Assembly (NCBI RefSeq): GCF_009659625.1
Contig: NZ_VOIW01000007.1
Coordinates: 62,001-126,000 of the forward strand
DNA: 64,000 nt
Direction of reading: 5' to 3'
DNA from: Pseudomonas haemolytica
Lineage (GTDB): Bacteria > Pseudomonadota > Gammaproteobacteria > Pseudomonadales > Pseudomonadaceae
This document shows, piece by piece, positions 8,527-17,796 of this stretch. Each line of letters starts with the position of its first letter. Position 1 is the first letter of the stretch. The position numbers and the translations under genes were made by a program. The notes beneath the pieces are model-generated. The model was not told the origin of the DNA. It made no database searches and was given only the letters and a program-made list of their open reading frames with translations.

Positions 8527-9708
8527 ATGCTAAGTGCCCAAGACCGTGCAATCGTCAAATCCACTGTGCCCCTGCTGGAAAGCGGCGGCGAAGCGTTGAT
8601 CACCCATTTCTATCGCATGATGCTTTCTGAATATCCCGAAGTACGTCCGCTATTCAATCAGGCTCACCAGTCCAGTGGCGACCAGCCCCGCGCTTTGGCC
8701 AACGGGGTGCTGATGTACGCGCGGCATATCGACCAGTTGGATCAATTGGGCGACCTGGTGGCCAAGATCATCAATAAGCATGTGGCCTTGCAGATACTTC
8801 CCGAGCATTACCCTATCGTTGGTGCCTGCCTGCTACGGGCTATTTCCGAAGTGTTGGGCAGCGAGATTGCCACTCCAGAGGTGATCAGTGCCTGGGGCAA
8901 GGCATACGGCCAACTGGCGGATATTTTGATCGGTGCCGAAGCGGCCATCTACGAAGAAAAAGCCCAGGCACCTGGCGGCTGGCGCGGTGCGCGGCCGTTC
9001 CTGCTGGTCAAGCGCGTGGAGGAGAGCGACGAAATCATCTCCTTCTATTTCGCCCCAGTGGATAACGGCCCGATCCTTGCCGCCCAGCCTGGCCAGTACA
9101 TCGGCCTGAAGCTGGAGCTCGATGGCGAAGAAGTGCGTCGCAACTATTCCTTGTCGGCCCTCACCGATACCGGCATGTACCGCATCAGCGTAAAGCGCGA
9201 AGCCGGTGGGCGGGTGTCCAACTACCTGCATGACCAGATGCACGTCGGCGCCACTGTCGACCTGTTTCCACCTTCGGGCGAGTTCATCCTGCAAGCCAGT
9301 GATAAACCGCTGGTGCTGATCAGTGGCGGGGTGGGCATTACGCCTACCCTGCCGATGCTCGAAGCGGCGCTGGCGACCAAACGCCCGGTGCACTTTATCC
9401 ACTGCGCCCGCAATGGCGGGGTGCATGCGTTCCGTGACTGGGTGGACACCCTGGCGGCCCAGCATCCGCAGCTCAAGCGCTTCTATTGCTATGCGGAGGA
9501 GGACGGTATCAGCCCGGCGGCGGACAAGGTCGGGATACTGAGCCAGGAGCAACTGGCGGCCTGGTTGCCCGAGGAGCGTGACATTGATGCGTACTTCCTG
9601 GGGCCCAAGGGTTTCATGGCGGCGATCAAGCGCTATCTCAACGCGTTGGGTGTACCGCAGAAGCAGGCGCGCTATGAGTTCTTCGGCCCGGCTGCGGCCT
9701 TGGAGTAA
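8527..9708 (+). CDS. hmp: NO dioxygenase (flavohemoglobin)
   Basis: 393 aa. The globin domain (residues 1-140) has B10 Tyr29 and proximal His85 in NKHVALQI. The FAD-binding ferredoxin-reductase domain has RNYSLS, and the NAD(P) domain has SGGVGITP followed by a C-terminal FFGP. The enzyme oxidises NO to nitrate with O2 and NAD(P)H in the cytoplasm. The GGAG at 8517-8520 fits the ATG start. Divergent from norR with NorR operators and a sigma-54-like promoter in between, so induction by NO is well supported. Called fhp in P. aeruginosa. Confidence 0.96.
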   Translation: MLSAQDRAIVKSTVPLLESGGEALITHFYRMMLSEYPEVRPLFNQAHQSSGDQPRALANGVLMYARHIDQLDQLGDLVAKIINKHVALQILPEHYPIVGACLLRAISEVLGSEIATPEVISAWGKAYGQLADILIGAEAAIYEEKAQAPGGWRGARPFLLVKRVEESDEIISFYFAPVDNGPILAAQPGQYIGLKLELDGEEVRRNYSLSALTDTGMYRISVKREAGGRVSNYLHDQMHVGATVDLFPPSGEFILQASDKPLVLISGGVGITPTLPMLEAALATKRPVHFIHCARNGGVHAFRDWVDTLAAQHPQLKRFYCYAEEDGISPAADKVGILSQEQLAAWLPEERDIDAYFLGPKGFMAAIKRYLNALGVPQKQARYEFFGPAAALE

Positions 9709-9732
9709 CCCTCAGTCACCACGCTGTACAAA

Positions 9733-9758
9733 ATGTGGGAGGGGGCTTGCTCCCACAT
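9733..9758. repeat. Single REP-type hairpin
   Basis: ATGTGGGA-gggggcttgc-TCCCACAT, the same core as the pair at 6738-6829, here as one palindromic hairpin 25 bases after the flavohemoglobin stop. It may also act as the transcript end. Confidence 0.8.
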
Positions 9759-9873
9759 TTGTCCTGTATTTCTGCTGATTAATCCCACGTTAACCCCTCT
9801 CTGTTTAAACCACTGCCTGTGTGTAAAATTGTTGCCATCAGGCACAACCATAATCAGGTAAAGGGAAACGGGG

Positions 9874-10380
9874 ATGATTGACGACATTCGTTTAGGCAGG
9901 GAGCGGCGCTTTCTGGTGTTGCTGGGCATCATCTGCCTGGCGCTGATTGGCGGGGCGTTGTACATGCAAGTGGTGCTGGGCGAGGCACCGTGCCCCTTGT
10001 GCATCCTGCAACGCTACGCCTTGTTGCTGATCGCACTCTTCGCCTTCATCGGCGCCGCTATGCGCAGCGAGAGGGCGGTGACTTTCTTCGAGGGGCTGGT
10101 AGTGCTCAGTGCCTTGGGTGGGGTGGCTGCCGCTGGCCATCATGTGTACACCCAGTTCTTTCCCCAGGTCAGTTGCGGCATCGATGTCTTGCAACCGATC
10201 GTCGACGACCTGCCCCTGGCCAAGGTATTCCCCCTGGGTTTCCAGGTCGACGGTTTCTGCAGTACCCCCTATCCGCCGATCCTCGGCCTGTCCCTGGCCC
10301 AATGGGCGTTGGTGGCGTTCGTGCTGACAGTGATCCTGGTGCCTTTGTGCATCTATCGTAATCGTCACCCCAAAGCCTGA
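9874..10380 (+). CDS. dsbB: Disulfide bond formation protein DsbB
   Basis: 168 aa with four membrane helices. The quinone-proximal pair C40-P-L-C43 and the DsbA-interacting pair C101/C129 are present. It reoxidises DsbA in the inner membrane and passes electrons to ubiquinone. The length is standard. A strong terminator follows. Many Pseudomonas genomes carry two dsbB copies; whether this is the main one cannot be told here. Position just before the cyo ubiquinol oxidase operon is common in Pseudomonas. Confidence 0.94.
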   Translation: MIDDIRLGRERRFLVLLGIICLALIGGALYMQVVLGEAPCPLCILQRYALLLIALFAFIGAAMRSERAVTFFEGLVVLSALGGVAAAGHHVYTQFFPQVSCGIDVLQPIVDDLPLAKVFPLGFQVDGFCSTPYPPILGLSLAQWALVAFVLTVILVPLCIYRNRHPKA

Positions 10381-10393
10381 GTCTCGCGCCTGC

Positions 10394-10435
10394 AAAACGC
10401 TCCGTTCCTTCTTGTTTGAAGGCCGGAGCGTTTTT
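10394..10435 (+). terminator. Rho-independent terminator of dsbB
   Basis: Stem AAAACGCTCCG ... CGGAGCGTTTTT with an inner CCTTC/GAAGG helix and a T-run. It starts 14 bases after the dsbB stop. Confidence 0.9.
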
Positions 10436-11174
10436 GTTTGTAGGGATTTGTGAAAGCACCGTGACGAGGGGCAACTTTAGGTGTGCACAGCGTGCGACAT
10501 GTTGTCACACGGACGCTGTCGCAGGACGTTTCTGACCCGCCAAATCGGCCCATAAATTTGCACCCCGCGCACAAATTGTGCTGTCAGTTCGTGGTGCGGG
10601 TGGCGCCGCGCAGCGTGTAAGGCCTGAGCGCCCGTGGGATCTGTGAATGCCTTGTTTTATGGGGACTTGGATAGCTTTACCAAGCCCTTACAAGCTGTAA
10701 GGGAAGTGGCAATCTGCCCAATAACACGGCAATTTTTGTGGTTTTTGTTGAGAATTGAACGCGATAAGATCGCGAATCTTTGCAAGTTTGGTGAAGGATT
10801 GTTGCTGGAATCGATAAAAATTATTTCTTTATAAGACATGGTTTATACATCGCTAGCTAACTACAATCGCCCGCACTGAATGTCCGGTGCTGTTCAATCT
10901 TTGAGCATTGGAGCGGTCGAGGAGCAGATGGAAGGCTCTGTGCGACCCCAGGTTCCGGCAGCCTTTCAACTATCCGCACCAAATGGAATTGGTCTGTAAC
11001 AAGGCCTTTAGCCACGAAATCGAATAAGAACTCACTGCAGGTCCGTGAAACGTACCGTTATGACGTGTCGGGCAGGCTCTTATTCAATCGAAGAGAAATG
11101 CCAACCCTTGGCAGGGTGAAGTGTTGGCGATCAAAACCCAACTGCATTGCGCAAGCTGCTTTAGAGGTCGTGAG
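10436..11174 (+). promoter_or_regulatory. Long cyo upstream region with several dyads
   Basis: No credible gene in about 740 bases. It holds three short near-perfect dyads: GCACAA-a-TTGTGC (10569-10581), CCCTTACA-agc-TGTAAGGG (10685-10703) and CGCGAT-aag-ATCGCG (10760-10774). A distant inverted repeat GAATAAGA (11024-11031) / TCTTATTC (11079-11086) could close a stem in the leader RNA. The palindromes are candidates for operators of the cyo operon, which is oxygen- and carbon-controlled in Pseudomonas. I found no clear Anr box (TTGAT-N4-ATCAA). Confidence 0.5.
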
Positions 11175-12116
11175 ATGAGTAAAAACAGGTACCCCCGATT
11201 ACTAGGCTTTTTGCCGCTGCTTGGCATGATGTTAATGCTGGGAGGCTGCAAGTGGACCTTGATGGACCCAAAAGGACAGATCGGTCTGGATCAACGAAAC
11301 CTGATCATCACTGCCACCCTGCTGATGCTGTTGGTCGTGGTGCCTGTGATCATCATGACGTTCGCCTTCGCCTGGAAATACCGCGCGTCGAACACCAAGG
11401 CGACCTACGCGCCCAAGTGGTCGCACTCCACCAAGATTGAAATTGCGGTGTGGCTGGTGCCGATCCTCATCATCATCGCCCTGGGTTACATCACCTATAA
11501 GTCGACCCACGAGCTGGACCCTTACCGTCCGCTGGAGTCCGACGTCAAGCCGATCAATATTGAAGTGGTCGCGCTGGACTGGAAGTGGCTGTTCATCTAC
11601 CCGGACCTGGGTATCGCCACGGTCAACGAGATCCAGTTCCCGGAAAACACCCCGCTTAACTTCCGGATCACCTCCGACGCCGTGATGAACTCGTTCTTCA
11701 TCCCAGCCCTGGGCGGTCAGATCTATGCGATGGCAGGCATGCAGACCCGACTGCACCTGATCGCCAACGAAAAAGCTGTAATGGAAGGCATCTCCGCGAA
11801 CTACAGCGGCGCTGGCTTCACCGGCATGAAATTCAAAGCGATCTCGACGAGCCAGGAAGATTTCAACGCCTGGGTAGCCGAAGTCAAGGCCGCACCTAAA
11901 CAGCTTGATCAAGCTGAATACGACGCCCTGACCAAACCAAGCCAAAACAACCCAGTCGCCCTGTACTCCACGTATGAGCCGAACCTGTTTCAGAAAATCG
12001 TCGACAAGTACGAAGGTATGAAGCCAGGCAAGCCGGTCAAGCACGAGAAGAAAGAAGTGGCCGTGGTTGAAGGTTCTGACACGGGCTCGCATTCAACTGC
12101 TGGGGCAGAGGAGTAA
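11175..12116 (+). CDS. cyoA: Cytochrome o ubiquinol oxidase subunit II
   Basis: 313 aa. Start ATG at 11175 (AGAGG upstream) gives a lipoprotein signal ending MLGGC, so Cys is lipidated. Two membrane helices follow, then a periplasmic cupredoxin domain that lacks the CuA ligands, as in quinol oxidases. The first gene of cyoABCDE. The in-frame extension back to 11121 is not needed. CyoA helps form the quinol-side structure of the bo3 terminal oxidase. Confidence 0.95.
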   Translation: MSKNRYPRLLGFLPLLGMMLMLGGCKWTLMDPKGQIGLDQRNLIITATLLMLLVVVPVIIMTFAFAWKYRASNTKATYAPKWSHSTKIEIAVWLVPILIIIALGYITYKSTHELDPYRPLESDVKPINIEVVALDWKWLFIYPDLGIATVNEIQFPENTPLNFRITSDAVMNSFFIPALGGQIYAMAGMQTRLHLIANEKAVMEGISANYSGAGFTGMKFKAISTSQEDFNAWVAEVKAAPKQLDQAEYDALTKPSQNNPVALYSTYEPNLFQKIVDKYEGMKPGKPVKHEKKEVAVVEGSDTGSHSTAGAEE

Positions 12117-12119
12117 ACG

Positions 12120-14138
12120 ATGTTTGGTAAATTAAGTTGGGATGCGGTCCCGTTCCACGAGCCGATTGTGATGATTACCATCGCCATGATCGCGCTGGGT
12201 GGTCTGGCACTGTTTGCAGCAATCACTTATTTCAAGAAGTGGACCTACCTGTGGACCGAGTGGCTGACGTCGGTCGACCACAAGAAAATCGGCGTCATGT
12301 ACGTCATCGTTGCCATGGTCATGCTGCTGCGTGGTTTTGCCGACGCCATCATGATGCGTACCCAGTTGGCCATGGCCACCGAGGGTTCGCCTGGCTACCT
12401 GCCTCCTGAACACTATGACCAGATCTTCACCGCCCACGGTGTGATCATGATCATCTTCATGGCGATGCCATTCTTCACCGGCTTGATGAACCTGGCCTTG
12501 CCGCTGCAGATCGGTGCGCGTGACGTTGCCTACCCGTTCCTGAACTCCCTGAGCTTCTGGCTGCTGGTTTCCGGCGTGGTGCTGATCAACGTGTCCCTGG
12601 GCGTCGGCGAATTCGCCAAGACCGGTTGGGTTGCGTATCCGCCATTGTCGGGCTTGCAGTACAGTCCGGGCGTGGGTGTGGACTACTACATTTGGGCGCT
12701 ACAGTTATCAGGACTCGGGACGACATTGACGGGGGTCAACTTCCTGGCCACCGTCCTGAAAATGCGCGCCCCTGGCATGAAACTGATGGACATGCCGATC
12801 TTCACCTGGACCTGCACCTGGGCAAACGTGCTGATCGTGGCTTCGTTCCCGATCCTGGCCGCTACCATGGCGCTGCTGTCGCTTGACCGTTACCTGGATT
12901 TCCACATTTTCACCAATGAACTTGGTGGCAATCCAATGATGTACGTGAACCTGTTCTGGGCATGGGGTCACCCTGAGGTGTACATCCTGATCCTGCCAGC
13001 GTTCGGTATCTTCTCCGAAGTGATCTCGACCTTTACCGGCAAGCGCCTGTTCGGTCACCACTCGATGGTCTACGCATCGGGCGCAATCTCCGTACTGGGC
13101 TTCATGGTTTGGCTGCACCACTTCTTCACCATGGGTTCGGGGGCCAGCGTCAACGCCTTCTTCGGCCTGGCGACGATGCTGATTTCGATCCCGACGGGGG
13201 TGAAGCTATTCAACTGGCTGTTCACCATCTACCACGGTCGTCTGCGCATGACCAGCCAGGTCCTGTGGACCCTTGGCTTCATGGTGACCTTCGCCATCGG
13301 CGGCATGACCGGCGTACTGCTGGCCATTCCAGGTGCTGACTTCGTACTGCACAACAGCCTGTTCGTGATCGCGCACTTCCACAACGTGATCATCGGTGGT
13401 GCTGTATTCGGTTACATCGCTGGTTTCGCCTTCTACTTCCCGAAAGCGTTCGGCTTCAAGCTGCACGAAGGCTGGGGCAAGGCTGCATTCTGGTTCTGGA
13501 TCTCCGGCTTCTTCGTCGCATTCATGCCGCTCTATGCACTGGGCTTCATGGGCATGACCCGTCGTCTGAACGCCACCACCAACCCTGAGTGGGTACCGTA
13601 CCTGTACGTTGCCATGTTCGGTGCGGTGATGATCGCTGTGGGTATCGCCTGCCAGTTGATCCAGCTGTACGTGAGCATCCGTGACCGTAAGCAGAACGCT
13701 TGCGAATCCGGCGACCCATGGAATGGCCACACCCTGGAATGGTCGACCTCGTCGCCACCACCGTTCTACAACTTCGCCGTGATCCCTACTGCGAACACCA
13801 TCGATGCGTTCACCGAAGCCAAGGAAGACGGTACTGCGTACCAGCGTCCTAAGCACTACGAACCGATCCACATGCCAAACAACACCGCCACTGGCGTGGT
13901 GATGGGCGCACTGTTGACCGTGTTCGGTTTCGCGATGATCTGGCACATCTGGTGGCTTGCAATCGCGAGCCTGGTGGGCACCATCGGTTACTTCATCATT
14001 CACGCTGCCCGTGATGATCAAGGCTACATGGTGCCGGTCGAAACGATCGAACGCATCGAAGCCGAGCAGCACGCTCGCCTGGTAGCCGAGAAGAAGATTC
14101 CGGCCAACCGTGTAGAAACCTCGTTGGAACAGGCTTAA
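12120..14138 (+). CDS. cyoB: Cytochrome o ubiquinol oxidase subunit I
   Basis: 672 aa with about 15 membrane helices. Heme-copper ligands are seen in FTAHGVIM, WGHPEVYILI and HHFF, with the heme His pair in IAHFHNVIIGG. It binds heme b, heme o3 and CuB and pumps protons while reducing O2. Starts three bases after the cyoA stop with GAGGAG upstream. Length normal. Confidence 0.97.
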   Translation: MFGKLSWDAVPFHEPIVMITIAMIALGGLALFAAITYFKKWTYLWTEWLTSVDHKKIGVMYVIVAMVMLLRGFADAIMMRTQLAMATEGSPGYLPPEHYDQIFTAHGVIMIIFMAMPFFTGLMNLALPLQIGARDVAYPFLNSLSFWLLVSGVVLINVSLGVGEFAKTGWVAYPPLSGLQYSPGVGVDYYIWALQLSGLGTTLTGVNFLATVLKMRAPGMKLMDMPIFTWTCTWANVLIVASFPILAATMALLSLDRYLDFHIFTNELGGNPMMYVNLFWAWGHPEVYILILPAFGIFSEVISTFTGKRLFGHHSMVYASGAISVLGFMVWLHHFFTMGSGASVNAFFGLATMLISIPTGVKLFNWLFTIYHGRLRMTSQVLWTLGFMVTFAIGGMTGVLLAIPGADFVLHNSLFVIAHFHNVIIGGAVFGYIAGFAFYFPKAFGFKLHEGWGKAAFWFWISGFFVAFMPLYALGFMGMTRRLNATTNPEWVPYLYVAMFGAVMIAVGIACQLIQLYVSIRDRKQNACESGDPWNGHTLEWSTSSPPPFYNFAVIPTANTIDAFTEAKEDGTAYQRPKHYEPIHMPNNTATGVVMGALLTVFGFAMIWHIWWLAIASLVGTIGYFIIHAARDDQGYMVPVETIERIEAEQHARLVAEKKIPANRVETSLEQA

Positions 14139-14141
14139 ACC

Positions 14142-14768
14142 ATGTCGAACTTAGTGACCAATGCTGGACACGCCCATGTCGATGACCATGGGCACGATGA
14201 CCATCACCACGACTCGGGGCCAATAACCGTCTTCGGTTTCTGGCTCTACCTGATGACCGACTGCATCTTGTTTGCGTCGATCTTTGCGGTGTACGCGGTA
14301 CTGGTAAACAACGTAGCGGGTGGCCCGTCGGGCCACGACATCTTCGAACTGCCTTACGTGCTCGGCGAAACCGCCTTGCTGTTGTTCAGTTCGATCACCT
14401 ACGGCTTCGCCATGTTGGCCTTCTACAAGGGCAACAAAAAAGGCGTGCTGACCTGGCTGGGCCTGACCTTCCTGCTCGGCCTGGGCTTCATCGGCATGGA
14501 GGTCAACGAGTTCCACCTGCTGATCTCCGAAGGCTACGGCCCGCACCGTTCCGGTTTCCTGTCGGCGTTTTTCACGCTGGTCGGCACCCACGGTCTGCAC
14601 GTAACTGCCGGCCTGCTGTGGATGGCGGTGATGATGTATCAGGTCAATAAGCACGGCCTGACCAACACCAACAAGACTCGCCTGACTTGCCTGAGCCTGT
14701 TCTGGCACTTCCTGGACGTGGTCTGGATCTGCGTCTTCACCGTTGTTTACCTGATGGGGACTCTGTAA
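14142..14768 (+). CDS. cyoC: Cytochrome o ubiquinol oxidase subunit III
   Basis: 208 aa with five membrane helices, a normal family length. The N-terminus is unusually His/Asp-rich (HAHVDDHGHDDHHHD), a feature also seen at the start of cyoD in this operon. Starts three bases after cyoB and its TAA shares one base with the cyoD ATG. Accessory subunit of the bo3 oxidase. Confidence 0.96.
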   Translation: MSNLVTNAGHAHVDDHGHDDHHHDSGPITVFGFWLYLMTDCILFASIFAVYAVLVNNVAGGPSGHDIFELPYVLGETALLLFSSITYGFAMLAFYKGNKKGVLTWLGLTFLLGLGFIGMEVNEFHLLISEGYGPHRSGFLSAFFTLVGTHGLHVTAGLLWMAVMMYQVNKHGLTNTNKTRLTCLSLFWHFLDVVWICVFTVVYLMGTL

Positions 14769-15109
14769 TGGCTAATGCACACTCCCATGACCATGACAGC
14801 CATGATGCGAGCCACGGCAGCGTTAAGTCTTACGCTATCGGCTTCATCCTGTCGGTAATCCTGACGCTCATCCCGTTCGGTCTGGTGATGTACCCGACCC
14901 TGCCGAAGTCGATCACCTTGATGATTGTCCTGGCGTTCGCGGTGATTCAGGTGCTGGTTCACCTGGTGTACTTCCTGCACCTGGATCGTTCCAAAGAGCA
15001 GCGCGAAAACGTGATTGCGTTCGTGTTCGCAGGCTTAGTAATCCTGCTGCTGGTTGGCCTGTCGATATGGATCATGTTCAGCATCCATACGTTCATGATG
15101 GCGAAGTGA
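14768..15109 (+). CDS. cyoD: Cytochrome o ubiquinol oxidase subunit IV
   Basis: 113 aa with three membrane helices (SYAIGFILSVILTLIPFG, then two more). ATG at 14768 overlaps the cyoC stop by one base. The N-terminus HSHDHDSHDASH is His-rich like that of cyoC. Assembly subunit of the bo3 oxidase. Confidence 0.95.
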   Translation: MANAHSHDHDSHDASHGSVKSYAIGFILSVILTLIPFGLVMYPTLPKSITLMIVLAFAVIQVLVHLVYFLHLDRSKEQRENVIAFVFAGLVILLLVGLSIWIMFSIHTFMMAK

Positions 15110-15120
15110 GGTAAGACCCG

Positions 15121-16008
15121 ATGTCGCTTAAGCACTTTATCCAAATCACCAAACCGGGGATCATTTTCGGTAACGTGCTTTCTGTGGCGGGCGGTTTCTT
15201 CCTGGCCTCCAAGGGACATGTCGATCTGGCCATCTTCCTGGCTGCAATGATCGGTACGTCCCTGGTGGTTGCTTCCGGTTGCGTGTTCAACAACTGCATC
15301 GACCGTGACATCGATATCAAGATGGAACGCACCAAGAATCGTGTGCTGGTCCAGGGGCTTATCTCCCTGAAACTGGCACTGATCTTTGCGACCGTCCTGG
15401 GTGTTGCCGGTGTGGTGCTGTTGTACAAGGTGGCCAACCCGTTGGCGGCGTTGTTTGCCGTGATCGGTTTTGTCATCTACGTCGGCCTCTACAGCCTATA
15501 CCTCAAGCGCAAGTCGGTGCACGGCACGCTGGTGGGCAGTCTGTCGGGGGCGATGCCGCCGGTGATTGGTTATGTGGCTGTAACCAATAGCTTCGACATG
15601 GCCGCGCTGGTGCTGCTGGTGATGTTCAGCCTGTGGCAGATGCCGCATTCCTACGCCATCGCGATTTTCCGCTTCAATGACTACCTGGCTGCGTCGATTC
15701 CGGTATTGCCGGTCAAGCGTGGCATCCAGGTGGCCAAGAAACACATCCTGCTCTACATCCTGGCCTTCCTCGTGGCGACCTTGATGTTGACCTTCAGTGG
15801 CTACGCCGGCATGAGCTACCTCGCCGTGGCCGCCGCCATGGGCATGTACTGGTTGTACATGGCCTGGACCGGCTACAAGGCGGTGGATGACACCGTATGG
15901 GCGCGCAAGCTGTTCGTGTTCTCGATCTTCACCATCACCGCGCTCAGCGTGATGATGTCCCTGGATTTCCAAGTGCCGAAAGAGCTGTTGCTGACCTACG
16001 CCCACTGA
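15121..16008 (+). CDS. cyoE: Protoheme IX farnesyltransferase (heme O synthase)
   Basis: 295 aa UbiA-family prenyltransferase with nine membrane helices and the Asp-rich active-site motif NNCIDRDIDIKM. It makes heme O from heme B and farnesyl diphosphate for the bo3 oxidase. Last gene of the cyo operon, 11 bases after cyoD, followed by a strong terminator. Confidence 0.96.
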   Translation: MSLKHFIQITKPGIIFGNVLSVAGGFFLASKGHVDLAIFLAAMIGTSLVVASGCVFNNCIDRDIDIKMERTKNRVLVQGLISLKLALIFATVLGVAGVVLLYKVANPLAALFAVIGFVIYVGLYSLYLKRKSVHGTLVGSLSGAMPPVIGYVAVTNSFDMAALVLLVMFSLWQMPHSYAIAIFRFNDYLAASIPVLPVKRGIQVAKKHILLYILAFLVATLMLTFSGYAGMSYLAVAAAMGMYWLYMAWTGYKAVDDTVWARKLFVFSIFTITALSVMMSLDFQVPKELLLTYAH

Positions 16009-16022
16009 GTCGTATGAGCAGT

Positions 16023-16059
16023 AAAAAACCCCGCCTTCGCAAGAAGCGCGGGGTTTTTT
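16023..16059 (+). terminator. Terminator of the cyo operon
   Basis: AAAAAACCCCGC-cttcgcaagaag-(c)GCGGGGTTTTTT, a strong GC stem with T-run starting 15 bases after cyoE. Confidence 0.95.
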
Positions 16060-16112
16060 ATGGCATGCCCTTTAAACTATTCCCCAATTCTATGAATGCA
16101 GGAAGCAAAGCA

Positions 16113-16811
16113 ATGAGTAAAAAAGCCGTTATGGTGTTCAGTGGCGGGCAGGATTCGACGACCTGCCTGATCCAGGCACTGCCGCTGTATGACGAAGTGC
16201 ACTGCATCACGTTTGATTATGGCCAGCGCCATGTGGCAGAAATCGAAGTGGCCCAGAAGCTCGCCAAGCAACTGGGGGCCACGGTGCACAAAGTGATGGA
16301 TGTGTCCCTGCTCAATGAGCTGGCCATCAGCAGCCTCACCCGTGACAACATTCCCGTGCCGACCGTAAGCAGCTCAGGCGAAAGCCTGCCGAGTACCTTT
16401 GTGCCGGGGCGCAATATCCTGTTCCTGACCCTGGCGTCGATCTACGCCTATCAGGTGAAAGCCGAGACCGTCATTACCGGCGTGTGCGAAACCGACTTCT
16501 CGGGCTACCCCGATTGCCGGGACGAGTTTGTCAAAGCGCTGAACAAGGCCCTTGAACTGGGCATGGAATACAAGCTGCGCCTGTACACTCCGTTGATGTG
16601 GCTGAACAAAGCCGAAACCTGGGCACTGGCGGATTACCACAACCAACTGGAGCTGGTGCGCGAGCAGACGCTGACCTGCTACAACGGCATCATCGGCACA
16701 GGTTGCGGCAATTGCGACGCGTGCAACCTGCGTGCGCGGGGCTTGAATGAATACCTGCAGAACAAGGCGGATGTCATGCACAGCCTGAAGCACAAGTTGC
16801 AGTTGAAATAA
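16113..16811 (+). CDS. queC: 7-cyano-7-deazaguanine synthase QueC
   Basis: 232 aa. The PP-loop ATP pyrophosphatase motif SGGQDS is at residues 10-15, and the C-terminal zinc cluster has a CETDFSGYPDC segment and GCGNCDAC. Converts 7-carboxy-7-deazaguanine to preQ0 with ammonia and ATP. ATG at 16113 chosen with AGGA upstream; the extended frame back through cyoE and its terminator is not real. Followed by a convergent YhhQ-family transporter gene, which also belongs to the queuosine-precursor theme. Confidence 0.95.
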   Translation: MSKKAVMVFSGGQDSTTCLIQALPLYDEVHCITFDYGQRHVAEIEVAQKLAKQLGATVHKVMDVSLLNELAISSLTRDNIPVPTVSSSGESLPSTFVPGRNILFLTLASIYAYQVKAETVITGVCETDFSGYPDCRDEFVKALNKALELGMEYKLRLYTPLMWLNKAETWALADYHNQLELVREQTLTCYNGIIGTGCGNCDACNLRARGLNEYLQNKADVMHSLKHKLQLK

Positions 16812-16815
16812 CTCT

Positions 16816-16915
16816 TGTAGCAGCGAGCTTGCTCGCGAAAATCCCGAGAGCGCCGCGTTCAACCAGGAGCGCTGCGTTATCGTTGACGTTTTTCGCGAGC
16901 AAGCTCGCTCCTACA
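16816..16915. repeat. Inverted REP-type pair between queC and the YhhQ gene
   Basis: Arms TGTAGCAGCGAGCTTGCTCG... and its inverse ending GCTCGCTCCTACA, with the core GCGAGCTTGCTCGC, about 48 bases apart. A second REP family, different from the GGGGGCTTGCTCCC copies at 6.7 and 9.7 kb. Sits between convergent genes. Confidence 0.85.
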
Positions 16916-16926
16916 CGGCAATGGGT

Positions 16927-17796
16927 TCAAGTCGCCAGGTAACGCTTGAACAACGAGCGTGCCCCGTAGGCAGGCAGGATATTGAAGAACGCAAAGCCGA
17001 CTTTGATCGCGATCTGCACATAGATCATGCTCAGGATGTCGCTGGTCTGCATGGCGCCGTAGAAGGCAATAAAGCAAAACAGGAAGCTGTCGATAATGAC
17101 CGCAAAGAATGTACTGAGGAAAATCCGCAGGTACAGGTATTTGGAGTTGGTCAGTTCCTTGATCTTGCACAGCAGGTAGGAGTTCATATTCTCCGAAACC
17201 AGGAACGACACCGAAGAGGCCACCAGCACCGACGACACTTGCAGGATCACGTCGGTATACGGCCCGTCGAGTTTCCAGCCCGGTAGCCCCGGCAGGAAGG
17301 TCGAGCCATACAGCAGGACGATGATCATCGCGTTACTGGCAAACGCAAACAGAATGGCCCGCCGCGCCAGGCGCAAACCGAAGTTTTCGTTCAACAAGTC
17401 CACGATCAGAAAGGTCAGCGGGTACAGGAACGTGCCCGGCGTCACGATGATGCCCATGGACTCCAGGTAAATCGGCTTGGTCGCAGCAATGCTGGTGAAG
17501 ATATAGAACGTGAACAACAGCAAGTTCAGGATGATGTAGATCATCCAGGAGTTTTCATTGCGGTCGTTTATGTCATAGGCGGTGAGCGTGCCACCCTGCG
17601 AATAAAACTTCTTGTAGACGTTCTTGACTTCCATTTTATTGAAATTGTCCATTATTTCGCTGTTGAGCACTTCACTCAGTTTGATCTTGATGACCTTGCC
17701 CGTGGCGATCACCATGATCACCGCCAGGCGCTTGTCATTTTCAAAGCCCAGCAACTTGTATTTACTGTTTTCAACGGGCCCTTCAGACGTGGTCAT
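16927..17796 (-). CDS. YhhQ/VUT-family transporter with N-terminal extension
   Basis: 289 aa from the ATG at 17796, which has GAGGAG seven bases upstream. Residues ~85-289 carry six predicted membrane helices of the Vut_1/YhhQ family, whose E. coli member imports preQ0/preQ1, and include SVSFLVSENMNS and IKVGFAFFNILPAYG. The first ~80 residues are soluble and absent from the ~220-aa E. coli protein; they include KLLGFENDKRLAVIMVIA. The start overlaps the upstream XRE gene by 14 bases, so they form an operon. Proximity to queC supports a deazapurine-related role, but substrate is inferred. Confidence 0.85.
   Translation of the reverse strand: MTTSEGPVENSKYKLLGFENDKRLAVIMVIATGKVIKIKLSEVLNSEIMDNFNKMEVKNVYKKFYSQGGTLTAYDINDRNENSWMIYIILNLLLFTFYIFTSIAATKPIYLESMGIIVTPGTFLYPLTFLIVDLLNENFGLRLARRAILFAFASNAMIIVLLYGSTFLPGLPGWKLDGPYTDVILQVSSVLVASSVSFLVSENMNSYLLCKIKELTNSKYLYLRIFLSTFFAVIIDSFLFCFIAFYGAMQTSDILSMIYVQIAIKVGFAFFNILPAYGARSLFKRYLAT

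Noticed and set aside
10634..10834. 66-codon frame in the cyo upstream region
   Set aside because: No convincing ribosome site, crosses two palindromes and has no family likeness; more likely regulatory DNA.
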